A stretch of 5,686 nucleotides of DNA, taken from positions 1-5,686 of the forward strand of contig CAMPCT010000146.1 of the NCBI GenBank assembly GCA_946647055.1, read 5' to 3'. Source of the DNA: an uncultured Atopobium sp. (lineage in GTDB: Bacteria; Actinomycetota; Coriobacteriia; Coriobacteriales; Atopobiaceae). A program made the translations under genes and the position numbers. Under the pieces are notes generated by a model. That model searched no databases. It had not been told where the DNA came from and saw nothing but the letters and a program-made list of their open reading frames with translations. Below are positions 5,570 to 5,686 of this stretch, in pieces; positions within the stretch are counted from its first letter, which is position 1; each line of letters begins with the position of its first letter.

Positions 5570-5686
5570 ATGGCGACGGCCACGGTCTATATCCACGGAG
5601 GCGACGCTGACTGCTCCGAGGCTGTGCGCATGTGCTACCGCGCGGCAGACGTGCTTCCCTATGGTTCGTATATGTGGACAGGCAAC
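5570..5686 (+). CDS. Probable endolysin, NlpC/P60- or Amidase_5-like cysteine peptidase (3' partial)
   Basis: Only the first 39 codons are in the window; the frame continues past the right edge. Residues 9-26 read HGGDADCSEAVRMCYRAA. The D-x-D-C-S motif with C15 as likely nucleophile at the start of a helix is typical of NlpC/P60-like and Amidase_5 phage peptidoglycan hydrolases, and the following YMWTGN (34-39) resembles the stretch after the catalytic helix in lysins from gut actinobacterial phages. GGAGGAG at 5558-5564 places the ATG well. Directly following the holin gene is the usual endolysin position. The catalytic His and any cell-wall-binding repeats would lie beyond the window, so exact bond specificity cannot be read. 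Confidence 0.7.
   Translation, partial: MATATVYIHGGDADCSEAVRMCYRAADVLPYGSYMWTGN

Noticed and set aside
1..5686. tRNA genes, CRISPR arrays, insertion sequences or an attachment site
   Set aside because: No cloverleaf, no regularly spaced direct repeats, no transposase or integrase and no terminal inverted repeats were seen.

Overview
This window is a late-gene segment of a tailed phage or prophage with siphovirus-type tail proteins, probably from a high-GC Gram-positive host. My best guess is a gut actinobacterium of the class Coriobacteriia (Olsenella, Collinsella or Eggerthella type). That guess rests on the GC-rich codon choice, strong AGGAGG-type ribosome sites, the mix of tail-protein modules and an r1t-type holin. 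No marker gene here fixes the host. All genes lie on the plus strand and are tightly packed, and no gene-free stretch exceeds about 115 bases.

Bases 2-4453 hold the tail-tip genes. First is the 3' part of a large protein made of fibronectin-III-like and other beta modules (5' end outside the window). Next is a probable baseplate-hub/tail-associated protein (2097-3143). Last is a modular fibre or receptor-binding protein with an N-terminal OB-like domain and a C-terminal jelly-roll-like head (3128-4453). Together they would form the adsorption apparatus at the tail tip.

Bases 4466-4791 carry two small genes. One is a 70-aa soluble phage protein of unknown function whose start is best placed at a GTG. 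The other is a 36-aa single-pass membrane protein with a near-perfect ribosome site, easy to miss because of its size.

Bases 4792-4903 form the only real intergenic gap, and its first half is much richer in A and T than its surroundings. It contains a near-consensus promoter with an extended -10 element. The predicted start point opens a first hairpin, which is followed after one base by a rho-independent terminator. The predicted product is an RNA of about 53-55 nt made almost entirely of two hairpins. The layout recalls lambda pR'-6S RNA-tR', which also sits just upstream of the lysis genes.

Bases 4904-5686 are the lysis cassette: a membrane-anchored coiled-coil protein of a kind often found beside holins, an r1t-family-like holin, and the first 39 codons of a probable cysteine peptidase/amidase endolysin that runs off the right edge. 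Any transcript from the 4793-4821 promoter that passes the terminator would express this cassette.
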